Assembly: GCA_003166865.1 (NCBI GenBank)
Contig: PMUP01000015.1
Span: forward strand, 1 to 45,450
Source: Bryobacterales bacterium
Lineage (GTDB): Bacteria > Acidobacteriota > Terriglobia > Bryobacterales > Bryobacteraceae
Reading direction: 5' to 3'
DNA length: 45,450 bases
In this document: one piece after another, positions 32,322 through 40,842 of the stretch
Numbering within the stretch: the first letter of the stretch is position 1
Layout of the letters: every line of letters begins with the position of its first letter
Translations under genes and position numbers: made by a program
The notes under the pieces: generated by a model
The model's input: only the letters and a program-made list of their open reading frames with translations
What the model was told of the DNA's origin: nothing
Database searches by the model: none

Positions 32322-32508
32322 ATCCGCGAATAGGGCGTTTTGCGGGCAAGTGGGGCCTGCTCAAACATGCGATTTCCCCATTGTAATAAGTGGTTTAACA
32401 ACCTTAACGAAAACTTAGTCCTAGCTTAATGCCTTCCTAATGCTTTAGGCAGTATCTTGATAGCGGATCAGCAGACACTGCTCCCGGCCTTGAAAGGATC
32501 TACTCTCT

Positions 32509-33993
32509 ATGATTGTCATGAAATTCGGCGGTACTTCCGTGGAATCAAGCGACGCAATCGCGCGCTTGGTCGGAACGGTGAACGCGCATCTTGCCGAGCG
32601 GCCTGTTGTCGTGGTGTCCGCGCTTGGCAAAACGACAAACAGACTGCTGGAGTTTGCCGAACACGCCCGACGAGGTGAACTCTACATGGGCTCGAAGTGT
32701 CTTACGGAACTGCAAGACTATCATTTCGAGGTAGCCAGTCAGGTCGCCAATGACGAAGCTCTGCATAGTCTCGAAACCTCGCTGCAACGCTCTTTCCGCG
32801 ACCTCCGCGTGATCCTGTCCGAAGTTGTGGACGAGGGCCGCAAGGTCACTCCCGCGCTGTTGGACGAAATCGCCAGTTTTGGCGAGCGTATGTCCAGCCA
32901 GATCGTGGCTGCGGCGCTCGAGAGCGCGGGTATTCCATCCGTACACTTGGATGCGCGCGAATTGATTCTCACCGACGACCGTCACACGCATGCCAGCCCG
33001 CTCTATTGGGAGTGTTATGCCAACCTACGGCGGGTGATTCCTTACTTGAGCGACGGCGTGGTGGCGGTCCTGGGCGGCTTTATAGGGTCCACCAAAGATG
33101 GTGTAACCACCACACTGGGCCGAGGTGGTTCGGACTTGACGGCGTCCATAGTGGGCGCGGGCATTTCGGCCGACGAGATCCAAATCTGGACGGATGTTGA
33201 TGGAATGCTAACCTGTGATCCACGCGTTTTTCAGGGAGGCTATCGCCTGCGGTCGCTCTCCTATCAAGAGGCTGCCGCACTAGCTGGATCCGGCGCGAGG
33301 GTCCTGCATCCTGACACGGTGACGCCGGCGATCCGGCAACGGATTCCTCTGGTCATAAGAAACTCTCGCAGGCCCGAAATGGAGGGCACACGCATCGTTC
33401 CGGCCGTGCCCCCATGTTCCAATCCTGTCAAGGCGATCGCCTGCAAACCGGACTTGACTGTCCTGGAGATCCGGCCGAAGGATGAACGTGACCCCGCGGA
33501 GCTCGCGGCGGCGCTAGGTGAGATGTGCGCACGGTACGGCATGCCCGCCGAGTTTCTATGCCAGAACGAGCGAACTATCTTTCTGGCATTGAAGAGTTCG
33601 ACGCGCTACCGAGACCTTCCCATTGAACTTGGAGGATGCGTCGAGGTGCGTCTGCACACTCGATCGGCGGTTCTCACCCTGGTCGGAGAAGGTATTGACG
33701 GCACTGCGGAGGTAGTCGCCCGCTCGATGGCCGCGCTGAAGCAGATTCCGGTGACGATTCTGTCCAGCACGCGCTCCAGGTTGGCCGTGAGTCTCATCGT
33801 ACCGGCGACGGAGATGCAGAGAAGCGTCGAGATGCTGCACCGGGAGTTCTTCAAGCAAATCGACCCGGTGGTCTTCGCTGAATGCCTAGGAGTTGAGAAT
33901 GCTCAGCCCTCCTCGACTTTCACCGAGCCGGGCGCGAGTGCTGTAGCGACCTCGCGACGATTTCGTCCCCTCACGACCGTGTCCCAGAACTGA
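32509..33993 (+). CDS. lysC: Aspartate kinase
   Basis: A 494-residue monofunctional aspartokinase, phosphorylating aspartate for lysine, threonine and methionine synthesis. The kinase fold shows MKFGGTSVESSD at the N-terminus (ATP/aspartate site), SFGERMSSQIVA (about 125), GRGGSDLTAS (about 205, catalytic) and WTDVDGMLTCDPR (about 228). Residues about 315-465 carry two ACT domains, so allosteric feedback by lysine or threonine is expected; the length and order match the single-chain (LysC class III) type. The tail after about 465 is low in similarity (TFTEPGASAVATSRRF). No homoserine dehydrogenase is fused or adjacent. An alternative start three codons in (MKFGG) lacks a good ribosome site. 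Confidence 0.92.
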   Translation: MIVMKFGGTSVESSDAIARLVGTVNAHLAERPVVVVSALGKTTNRLLEFAEHARRGELYMGSKCLTELQDYHFEVASQVANDEALHSLETSLQRSFRDLRVILSEVVDEGRKVTPALLDEIASFGERMSSQIVAAALESAGIPSVHLDARELILTDDRHTHASPLYWECYANLRRVIPYLSDGVVAVLGGFIGSTKDGVTTTLGRGGSDLTASIVGAGISADEIQIWTDVDGMLTCDPRVFQGGYRLRSLSYQEAAALAGSGARVLHPDTVTPAIRQRIPLVIRNSRRPEMEGTRIVPAVPPCSNPVKAIACKPDLTVLEIRPKDERDPAELAAALGEMCARYGMPAEFLCQNERTIFLALKSSTRYRDLPIELGGCVEVRLHTRSAVLTLVGEGIDGTAEVVARSMAALKQIPVTILSSTRSRLAVSLIVPATEMQRSVEMLHREFFKQIDPVVFAECLGVENAQPSSTFTEPGASAVATSRRFRPLTTVSQN

Positions 33994-34035
33994 GAGATCG
34001 ATTAGATGGTTTGCCGGCTTTTTCGGCGAGTAATG

Positions 34036-34085
34036 TTGGGACCGACTCCCTTGGCCCTTTAACAGGGCATCCGGTCGCGGCTCGG
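34036..34085. repeat. Hairpin-like repeat, copy B
   Basis: It starts at TTGGGACCGAC and ends past CATCCGGTCGCGGC. GACCG pairs with CGGTC and an inner arm GCCCT pairs with AGGGC around a short loop (TTTAAC), forming a two-part hairpin. The distance between the conserved blocks is eight bases longer than in copy A. It lies just after lysC and could act as a bidirectional terminator, though no T-run follows. Confidence 0.45.
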
Positions 34086-34136
34086 CAAACACCTGCAAAT
34101 CGCTTGCTGACGCGCGCGGTTCAGAATCGCGAGCGC

Positions 34137-34991
34137 CTAAGCGGGCTGATGCGCCTTGAGGAACGAATGAATCTGGCGCACCGCGAGCGGGATTCGATCC
34201 TTGGGTTCTTTCCAAGGGAACAGGCTCACTTCGGCTTTTGGCGCGAGCATCGCGCATTCCATGGCGACGGCGTATGGGTGCGCGGGGACCTCGTCGGGTA
34301 GAACCAGGATTGGGTTTTGGCAACTACGCACGAAATCGCGCGTCACGGTGAAGACGAAGTCGGGATTGGTCTCGAACATGTTGGTCACAAATTGGTCGGT
34401 CGTCTGTATCGTGATCTCGGGCCGCTTGGCAACCAGCGTCGCACCCCAGCTCTTCCAAAATGTGCCTGGGTACTTCGGGTCGCGCATCTCCGGACGCCAG
34501 CCCACCGGCTGCGCCAGCACGGCTGCGGCAATACGATTGGGCGCGCGCTTCAGGAGACTCCAGATGAACGGGCCGCCGATGCAGAAGCCCATCACCATGA
34601 ACTTGTCGATTCCCAGATGGTCCATCAGGCCGAGCTGGTCGTCGGCGTAGGATTCCCACGGCCGTTCGACCTCTACAGGGCCGGTGGATTGGCCGCTGGG
34701 GGCGTTGCGCAGGTCTGCCGTTATGCAACGATACTGTCCCTTGAACTCCTCGATCGCGTTGAAGGGCGAGTTGCCGGTGAAGAAGGCAATGGTGGAGTTC
34801 AACCCTCCGCCCGGCATCAGTAACAGTGGGAAGCCGGAACCAGCCTCCTCATAGTAGATGCGAACCGGGCCCCGTTCATAGAACTTGCCGGTTCCTGCTT
34901 GGCCCGATTGCTGAGCGAATACGCGCTGCACGGCGCTGGTTGCCGCTGCCGCGGCTCCCGCTGCCAGTATGGTGCGTCTGGTGGAACTCAT
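34137..34991 (-). CDS. Tat-exported alpha/beta hydrolase with Cys nucleophile
   Basis: A 284-residue protein with a twin-arginine signal (STRRTILAAGAAAAA, cleavage near AQ at 26-27). The fold is alpha/beta hydrolase: LLLMPGGG (57-63) is the oxyanion loop, the nucleophile elbow is GFCIGG with Cys137 instead of Ser, and D233 and H238 in LPDEVPAHP look like the remaining triad members. A Cys elbow is a feature of dienelactone hydrolases, but the rest resembles esterase/epoxide-hydrolase-type proteins. The usual late His is not obvious. AAGGAGG stands nine bases before the ATG. It follows the secreted unknown protein at 35049 and may share its transcript. Substrate unknown; reduced activity is possible. 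Confidence 0.8.
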   Translation of the reverse strand: MSSTRRTILAAGAAAAATSAVQRVFAQQSGQAGTGKFYERGPVRIYYEEAGSGFPLLLMPGGGLNSTIAFFTGNSPFNAIEEFKGQYRCITADLRNAPSGQSTGPVEVERPWESYADDQLGLMDHLGIDKFMVMGFCIGGPFIWSLLKRAPNRIAAAVLAQPVGWRPEMRDPKYPGTFWKSWGATLVAKRPEITIQTTDQFVTNMFETNPDFVFTVTRDFVRSCQNPILVLPDEVPAHPYAVAMECAMLAPKAEVSLFPWKEPKDRIPLAVRQIHSFLKAHQPA

Positions 34992-35048
34992 AATCGGTGT
35001 CCTCCTTGAGAATTGACGTCCGCATGCTTACGCATGGCGGTTCAGTAA

Positions 35049-36788
35049 CTAGTGGCGAATTTGGGAGCTAATGCTCTTGGTCTCGTAGACCTCGCAGTTG
35101 CCTCGCTCTCGGACCAGGCCCGCGTTGGGATTGGGGTTGCGCCGCACTACTCGTGTCGGATACACATACGGCTCCGCCAGCACTTCAGGGTCTTCCACCG
35201 TCACGTCGTACAGGAGTGCATCGCCTTCACGCTTGAATCGCTCCACGACGTGCATCTGATCGGAGTGGAAGAAACCACCGCGACCCAGCCAGGTGGTATC
35301 GGTGAACGCGACGGAGTCGAGCACCAGCGTGTCGCCGTCCCAGTGTCCCACGGTATCGCCCATATACGTGATATCGAGCTCGGCCGATTTGGGGTGCGGG
35401 CGGCCATCGGTCGGGATCACGCGAAACTCGCCGTATCCGCCTCCTGCATCGCCTCCAGAATAGAGAAAGGTAATATCGTGGTCCGTCTGGTAGATGCGCC
35501 GCGGCGGGCCCTCGCGCGGGACTCCCAGGGGCTGGCACGTCATGACAGGGTCATTCTTGTTCGTCCACATGTCGAGCTGTTGAACTTTGTCCCAGTGCTC
35601 CGGCTTGTATATTGGACGGCCCAGATTGCCGAACCGCGATGGCGAGTAGAGCTCGAAATCTTCGGTCTGATTAGTAGTCCGGTTACTGTCCGCGGCCTGC
35701 CAGGGGCTGCGCCGGCGTCCTCCCCCATTCATGTAGTTCCCAATCCAGTCGTTCCAGGACCAGCTGCCCGTCAAGTCCGGATGCTCGCCCAGCCGAGGCG
35801 TGGACGCCGCCTTGTTTACGGGAGGTTCGGTCTTGGCCATCACTCCGACCGGAAGTTTCCCCGTGGCCTGCATAGCCTTCTGCACGCTCGCCGGAACAGG
35901 CGCAACCACATACACGTCGCCCGTCTCCGTCACGTTCGTTGTCAGGTCGCGGATGACCGCGCCGCTCCGGCGCTCGGTAATCTTTCCGGCGTAAAGCACT
36001 CCGATTTTGTTCAGCGGGTTGTTCCAGTCTTGATAGTCGCCGTAGGTGAACTCGGTGGTCGTCGAGCCCTGTTTCACCACCACGCGATCGGTGGTGAAGT
36101 TCTTCGGATCAAGCGTGGCTGTCGCGGTGGCTCCCGGAACGCCCGGAATCGGGAACGAGACCACCGGCTTGCCGTCCTCCCATGAAAGCGACGTCTTGCC
36201 CGCAGTCGCGACACCGTCGGCGAAAAGAGTTCCGGGGTTAGCCCCCAACCAGAATGTGTCCGTGGTCCCTGCCAGCGCGGCCTTGGGTGCGCCCTGGGGA
36301 CTGGCCCAAATTCGGACCAGCCGCTCCTCGACGGTCCCAGGCGTCGGCATTATCTTTCCCTTCGTCCCATCGATCCCGGCGCCGGGCGTGTCTTCGTTCC
36401 AGGCGTACAGCCCGCTGACCACTTCGACGTTCGAGTACGTTGCTCCATTCGGCCGTGTGCAGGCGTAGTTAATCCGCTGGCTGAAGGTCTGGTAGTTCGT
36501 GCTCGCGCGATATTTCGTGAGCGTGCAAGGTTGTCCGTCCACCTGAAGCGTGCCTTTGCCCTGATATTCGAGCGATGCCACCATGTCGCGTTCATCATGG
36601 CCCTTCAGCATGCCCATGGCCCACATCCACTTGAAGAGCACGGCCTTCAGGTCTTTGGCGTCCGCCGCGGGCGTGTAGGGTTCGGCAACCGGCCCGAAAC
36701 CCTGCGCACCAGCTTTAAACGGCCCGCCGATGGTGAAAACGATTGCGAGCGCGACCCTGGTCCAAATCATCCTTCGTCGCAAGGACAT
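35049..36788 (-). CDS. Large secreted protein of unknown function (paralog 1)
   Basis: A 579-residue exported protein, clearly paralogous to the one at 43393-45117. A signal peptide (residues 1-28, ending GAQ) is followed by an N-terminal domain (YQGKGTLQVDGQPCTLTKY with a Cys, then YACTRPNGATYS with a second, probably disulfide-bonded), a central segment with TEFTYGDYQDWNNPLNK, a HPDLTGSW linker and a C-terminal domain containing DPVMTCQPLGVPREGPPRR, VGHWDGDTLVLDS and FFHSDQMHVVERF. Both paralogs end in SSQIRH. I associate the C-terminal half with lipocalin-like secreted proteins of Acidobacteriota. I do not recognise a function or catalytic residues. ATG at 36788 is fixed by TAGGAGG; an in-frame upstream extension is rejected. 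Confidence 0.78.
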   Translation of the reverse strand: MSLRRRMIWTRVALAIVFTIGGPFKAGAQGFGPVAEPYTPAADAKDLKAVLFKWMWAMGMLKGHDERDMVASLEYQGKGTLQVDGQPCTLTKYRASTNYQTFSQRINYACTRPNGATYSNVEVVSGLYAWNEDTPGAGIDGTKGKIMPTPGTVEERLVRIWASPQGAPKAALAGTTDTFWLGANPGTLFADGVATAGKTSLSWEDGKPVVSFPIPGVPGATATATLDPKNFTTDRVVVKQGSTTTEFTYGDYQDWNNPLNKIGVLYAGKITERRSGAVIRDLTTNVTETGDVYVVAPVPASVQKAMQATGKLPVGVMAKTEPPVNKAASTPRLGEHPDLTGSWSWNDWIGNYMNGGGRRRSPWQAADSNRTTNQTEDFELYSPSRFGNLGRPIYKPEHWDKVQQLDMWTNKNDPVMTCQPLGVPREGPPRRIYQTDHDITFLYSGGDAGGGYGEFRVIPTDGRPHPKSAELDITYMGDTVGHWDGDTLVLDSVAFTDTTWLGRGGFFHSDQMHVVERFKREGDALLYDVTVEDPEVLAEPYVYPTRVVRRNPNPNAGLVRERGNCEVYETKSISSQIRH

Positions 36789-36922
36789 GATGGCCCTCCT
36801 ATTCCGTTTTGACTTTTCGTCCCGAGTCATTTTACACCCAACCGCCTCCGCGTGCGCCGGCCTGACGGGACACTTCGAGCCTGGAACAGGAGTTGCGGTG
36901 CGAGGGTGTTACTGTTTCTTGT

Positions 36923-37663
36923 ATGAAAACAGCGTTGTACGGGCGGATCGTCTTCGGCGGGTCGGCGGTGCTGCTCGGCATCATCGCACTGATGTGGTAC
37001 GACTCTGACACCTGGCAAACCCTGCGTCAGCTCTGGAGCCTGCCTTTTGGAACCATCATCGGCGGGTGTCTCATGATCGTTCAAATTGCCGGTGGGATTG
37101 GGATGCAGTACCCAAGGACCGCGCATTTGGCGTCGATCGTTCTCGGCATCGTCTATTTGCTTTTCTCCCTGGCCTGCATCCCTGGCATCATTGCCGCACC
37201 GGCCGTCTATGTGCATTACGGGAGCTTCTTCGAACAGTTTTCCGCGCTCTGTGGTGCGATTGCCCTGTACGCTGCAACCGAGGCAAATGCAGTACAGGCG
37301 GTAGCGTTCGGCCGGGTGGCGCGCCTTGGACTCGGGGTCTGCGCGATTTCATTTACGCTGAGTCAGATACTCTATCTTTCTGCGACAGCTGACTTGGTTC
37401 CAAAATGGATTCCGCCAAATCAGACTTTTTGGGCGATACTCACGACGATCGCATTTGGACTCGCGGCGGTTTCCATTCTCATCAATCGCCATGCACGGCT
37501 TGCGATTCGCCTGATGACCCTCATGCTGGCACTCTTTGGTGTGTTGGTTTGGGTTCCGCGCCTGATCGCTCACCCAGAAGCCCATCTGAACTGGTCCGAA
37601 TTCGGCTTGACTTTCCTCATTACAGGGGCCGTCTGGATGGTGGGTGATTTGAGGTCTGTCTGA
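36923..37663 (+). CDS. Six- to seven-helix membrane protein, DoxX-like
   Basis: A 246-residue hydrophobic protein with about seven helices. It starts MKTALYGRIVFGGSAVLLGIIALMW and has a Gly-rich second helix, recalling DoxX-family small membrane proteins, though longer. No cofactor motif is visible. Its stop codon TGA touches the GTG start of the NSS symporter (37664), so the two genes are expressed together and the protein could be a partner of the transporter. The preceding in-frame GTG at 36893 is unlikely. Function unknown. Confidence 0.7.
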   Translation: MKTALYGRIVFGGSAVLLGIIALMWYDSDTWQTLRQLWSLPFGTIIGGCLMIVQIAGGIGMQYPRTAHLASIVLGIVYLLFSLACIPGIIAAPAVYVHYGSFFEQFSALCGAIALYAATEANAVQAVAFGRVARLGLGVCAISFTLSQILYLSATADLVPKWIPPNQTFWAILTTIAFGLAAVSILINRHARLAIRLMTLMLALFGVLVWVPRLIAHPEAHLNWSEFGLTFLITGAVWMVGDLRSV

Positions 37664-39034
37664 GTGTCCACCAAGAATTCCACGCCCCTCTGGTCTTCCC
37701 GGCCCGCATTCTATCTCGCCACCGTCGGCGCCGCGGTTGGCCTGGGCAGCATCTGGCGATTGCCGTATCAGGTTGGATCGAGCGGCGGAAGCGCGTTCGT
37801 CTTCGTCTTCACGATCGCTTGCTTGTTGATCGCGACGCCGCTGCTGGTGGCCGAGTTCCTGATCGGCCGCCACTCACGTCTTAGCCCGCCGGATGCTGCC
37901 GGCGCGGTAGCCGTCGAGTCGGGACTCACCAAGCGATGGAACGTGATCGGCGTGCTCGGCACCATCGCGGCCTTTGCCATCATGGCCTCGTACACCGTGG
38001 TGGCCAGCTGGGTTCTGGCTTACTCGTGGAAGTGCGCGAGCGGTGCGTTGACGGGGTTGCACCGGCCGGAGGTTGCACACCTCTGGCGGACTTTTCTCGC
38101 CAGCCCGCTTGAAATGGGGGCGTGGCATGTCACGTTCCTTTTTCTTGTCGGTGTGATCTCGGCCGGTGGTGTGAGCCGGGGCATCGAAGTGGCAACCAAG
38201 GTGCGCGCGCCTATTCTCCTCATCCTGCTGGTGGTGCTCACGGTATATGCCTTGGCAACCGGAGATGCTCGCGCGGGCCTGAGATTTGCGTTCGCGCCCA
38301 ATATAGCCGCGATCACTCCGCGGGTTGTTTTGGCAGCGATCGGGCAGGCGTTTTTCGCCACCGGCGTCGGTGCGGCCATGATGCTAGCGTACGGCTCCTA
38401 TGTCGCGAAGGGCACCTCGCTGGTGCGTGCGGCGCTCATCATCACTGGATCGATCCTGCTGGTTTCGCTCTTGGCCACATTGACCATCTTCCCACTGGTC
38501 TTCCGCTACGGGATGAATCCGGCCCAAGGCCCGGAGCTCGTGTTCGACGTATTAGCCACAGTCTTCGCCGAGATGCCGGGGGGACGGCTGGTTGGAACAT
38601 TGTTTTTCGTGCTGCTGGTGTTCGCGGCGCTAACGCCCACGATCGCTGGATTTGAACCGCTGATCGCCTGGCTGCAGGAGCGCCGGGGTGTCGCGCGTGT
38701 GCCCGCAGTGGGGATCGCGGTTTCCGCGGCATGGCTTTTGGGCATTGGCGGGGTGCTGTCGTTCAGTGGATGGTCAGGATGGCATCCGCTCGGCTGGCTG
38801 CCTTCGTTCGAGAACCGGACATTTTTCGACGTTCTGGATTTCGTAACACCCAACGTGCTGCTACCGGTCGGGGCCTTGGCCACGAGTGTATTTGCGGGCT
38901 GGCGGATCAGCCGCACCATCCTGGACGACGAGCTGAGTGAAACCACGTCTTTTGCGCGACGGGGGTGCGTATGGGCGCTCAGATATGTGTGCCCAATCGC
39001 GATCGCAGCGGTCTTGGCCGCGGCGTTATGGTGA
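37664..39034 (+). CDS. Neurotransmitter:sodium symporter (NSS/SNF) family protein
   Basis: A 456-residue transporter of the LeuT type. Helix 1 carries VGAAVGLGSIWRLPYQVGSS, matching the NSS signature around the unwound helix, then an SGGSAFVF motif. In LeuT, Asn21 and Asn27 frame this site and Asn27 binds the first sodium ion; here these positions are Ala and Ser, so the Na1 site is altered. Helix 6 (FFATGVGAAMMLAYGSYVAKG) is the familiar GxGxGxxxxYGSY segment. It is likely an amino-acid or amine symporter with changed ion dependence. GTG start immediately follows the upstream TGA. The 3' end overlaps the oppositely oriented STAS gene by nine bases. Confidence 0.83.
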   Translation: MSTKNSTPLWSSRPAFYLATVGAAVGLGSIWRLPYQVGSSGGSAFVFVFTIACLLIATPLLVAEFLIGRHSRLSPPDAAGAVAVESGLTKRWNVIGVLGTIAAFAIMASYTVVASWVLAYSWKCASGALTGLHRPEVAHLWRTFLASPLEMGAWHVTFLFLVGVISAGGVSRGIEVATKVRAPILLILLVVLTVYALATGDARAGLRFAFAPNIAAITPRVVLAAIGQAFFATGVGAAMMLAYGSYVAKGTSLVRAALIITGSILLVSLLATLTIFPLVFRYGMNPAQGPELVFDVLATVFAEMPGGRLVGTLFFVLLVFAALTPTIAGFEPLIAWLQERRGVARVPAVGIAVSAAWLLGIGGVLSFSGWSGWHPLGWLPSFENRTFFDVLDFVTPNVLLPVGALATSVFAGWRISRTILDDELSETTSFARRGCVWALRYVCPIAIAAVLAAALW

Positions 39035-39745
39035 GCGCAGGAGCGAGTTCACCTGAGCTACAAGATCCTGCCCCGCCTGACCCGCTTCCGCGGTGTGAAA
39101 ATCGGCGGGAAGCTCAAGAATCTGGAGATGCCCAATTTGCCGGAACTTCTCGATCATCGCCGGACCCCTGGGAAGGTCCATGATCCCCGGTCCACAAATC
39201 AGCAGCGCGGGTGCGACGGCTCTCAGCAGGGTTGAGGCGTCTGGGAGGCGAGGCGTGGTGAAGACTTCATAACCGGAGTGCGTCAGCAGCGCGCTCAGGC
39301 TAGCTAACAAATTACTCGAAGGATCCACGCATAGGACTCGGGTCTTAGACGATCCCGACGAATCACGGGGCGTTCGATGCCCGCTTGAAAACGCTGCGAT
39401 CGCGTGCGCCTCCGTGGTGTAGGGGTGAAACAAGGTCTCCAGTTTGGTGAGCACGATCACCTTGGCCACGGGCGGCGACAACTGGCATAATTTCAGCCCG
39501 CCGCCGGCGGCCCGCAAGACGCCTAGCAATCGAATCAATGCTCCTAATCCGGAGCTGTCAACGTAATCCGTCTCGGCCAACTGAATCACGACCTGCTTGA
39601 CGGTTAAGATGTCCGTGCCGGCGATCTTAGTGTGTTTATGCACCTCGGCTTCAAGAGCTTCGACCTCGTTGCCGAACGAGATACGGCCTTTGCAGCGGAT
39701 CACCAGTACGTCGTCCTTTACGTGGCTCTCGACAGTCAATTTCAC
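39026..39745 (-). CDS. STAS domain fused to degenerate receiver domain
   Basis: A 239-residue cytoplasmic regulator. Residues 1-110 form a STAS domain of the anti-sigma-factor-antagonist type, with the phosphorylatable Ser in YVDSSGLGAL (64-65). After a Ser/Arg linker, residues about 135-239 have the alternating pattern of a response-regulator receiver (RVLCVDPSSNLLASL), but the acceptor Asp position at the end of strand 3 reads LLICGPGI, giving Gly, so it cannot be phosphorylated there. GTG at 39745 is preferred over the in-frame GTG at 39787 because a promoter lies inside the longer version and because STAS proteins usually start KLTVES-like. Its 3' end overlaps the symporter by nine bases. 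Confidence 0.75.
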   Translation of the reverse strand: MKLTVESHVKDDVLVIRCKGRISFGNEVEALEAEVHKHTKIAGTDILTVKQVVIQLAETDYVDSSGLGALIRLLGVLRAAGGGLKLCQLSPPVAKVIVLTKLETLFHPYTTEAHAIAAFSSGHRTPRDSSGSSKTRVLCVDPSSNLLASLSALLTHSGYEVFTTPRLPDASTLLRAVAPALLICGPGIMDLPRGPAMIEKFRQIGHLQILELPADFHTAEAGQAGQDLVAQVNSLLRSP

Positions 39746-39764
39746 GTTGAATAAACTCGGGCCA

Positions 39765-39794
39765 AGTATAGCCCCGAGCAGTTCCACCGGGCAA
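39765..39794 (-). promoter_or_regulatory. Promoter of STAS gene (TTGCCC-18-TATACT)
   Basis: Reading leftward, TTGCCC (39794-39789) and TATACT (39770-39765) are separated by 18 bases, a good sigma-70-like arrangement. Transcription would start near 39757, giving a leader of about 12 bases that contains GAG before the GTG at 39745. Confidence 0.5.
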
Positions 39795-40030
39795 CCTACA
39801 CGCCGGCAGGCGGAAGAAAGTCACTTGCCCGCAGCTGGGTTATTTCCGGTACCATTCTCGGGAAACGGGTTGGTTGGATAGTGGAAGGATTGCCGACCAT
39901 CCGGACGGAATCCGATTCTGAGGCTCCCCAGAACGGCGGATCTTGAGAGCGTCAGGCCGACGGCGCGTCTACAAGAACGCCGACGAACCCGCCAAGTGGC
40001 GCATTGCGCGTGCTAGCCGGTAAGTATTGT

Positions 40031-40613
40031 CTACCAGACGCCAGGAATGAGACGCTTCGTCCGTGCCGAGTACGCCGCGTATTCGTCGCCAAACTCCTCA
40101 ACCATCATCCTCTCCTCCGCGCGGACGCGAAGCGCGCAGAGGATCGCGAACGCGATCAAGTTCGACGGACCTGCCACCCAATTCGGGATGACGAGCGCCT
40201 GGCCGATGGAATACAGCGCTAGCGCCAAGTACATCGGATGGCGGATGCGGCGATAAACGCCTTGCGTGATGAGTCGATGTTGCTCGTGTACCTCTAGGGC
40301 GATCGACCAATTTGTACCAAGGTCAGCGTGCGACCGGTAGAAGAGCCAGAGGCCGATCACCAAGCACATCACACCCGCGACGAGCGGGCCGGTGCCCAGC
40401 GCGTACTCAGCGAACGAAAACGCTGGCGACGCGACCCAGATCAGAGGGACGAAGAATCCGACCCAAGCGAGAACCAAGAGGCCGGTCTCTAACGGAGTTT
40501 TAATAACTTGTGGCGACCTTGACAGTTCGACTCCGGTGCCCGCGCGGCGCACGAATGGTGATCATCACCACTGAACCTGCGAGCACCAGCGCCTTCGCGA
40601 TCCACGGATTCAT
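40031..40613 (-). pseudogene. Isoprenylcysteine-carboxyl-methyltransferase-like gene, frameshifted
   Basis: Most of the protein reads in one frame (40552-40031): four helices, then GTNWSIALEVHEQHRLITQG and RRIRHPMYLALALYSIGQAL, the SAM-binding motif of the ICMT/phospholipid-methyltransferase family (RHPMY with the following E-E-R-M segment, EERMMVEEF). Its natural N-terminus, however, is in another frame: an ATG at 40613 begins MNPWIAKALVLAGSVVM and continues IRAPRGHRSRTVKVATSY to a TAA at about 40516-40514. The family normally has exactly such a start joined to PLETGLLVLAWVGFFVP. A one-base insertion in the TTATTAAAA stretch explains the break. It could be a sequencing error, a true mutation or recoding. 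If functional, the enzyme methylates a lipid or prenylated substrate in the membrane. Confidence 0.65.
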
Positions 40614-40842
40614 GGCCAGGCACCGTCCCTTTCCCACCGTAATGCGACTGTCCTCAAAGTGCTTCCGTCCGTAGCTCGCTGTAATGCCGGACTCGCAGAA
40701 CCACCACGCGGTCCTATAGCCTGGGAGTCGGCCGGCGAATGAGTGATGCAGTTCAGTTTATCCGATCAGAAAACGGTTTGCTCCTGAATGACGGCCTATC
40801 CTTCCACTACTTTGGATCTGTCGCGGGTGATACGATGCCTGG

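Larger units (their letters stand above)
32137..32508. other. Intergenic region with GT-rich repeat and lysC leader
   Basis: No gene is visible in these 372 bases. They hold, from left to right, the ribosome site of the sugar dehydrogenase, a low-complexity run of GTTGGT-like units (32219-32275), the left copy of a hairpin-like repeat (32274-32321) and an AT-rich stretch (about 32380-32460) that should contain the lysC promoter. An AAGGA lies about ten bases before the lysC ATG. I looked for a lysine riboswitch and could not recognise one. Confidence 0.6.

Noticed and set aside
35052-36185. Plus-strand frame of 377 codons
   Set aside because: Antisense shadow of the secreted paralog 1, which has a clear ribosome site and a paralog at 43393.
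39788-40030. Search for a tRNA or small RNA in the gap
   Set aside because: No cloverleaf or strong terminator found; the stretch between the STAS promoter and the ICMT-like gene shows nothing I can name.
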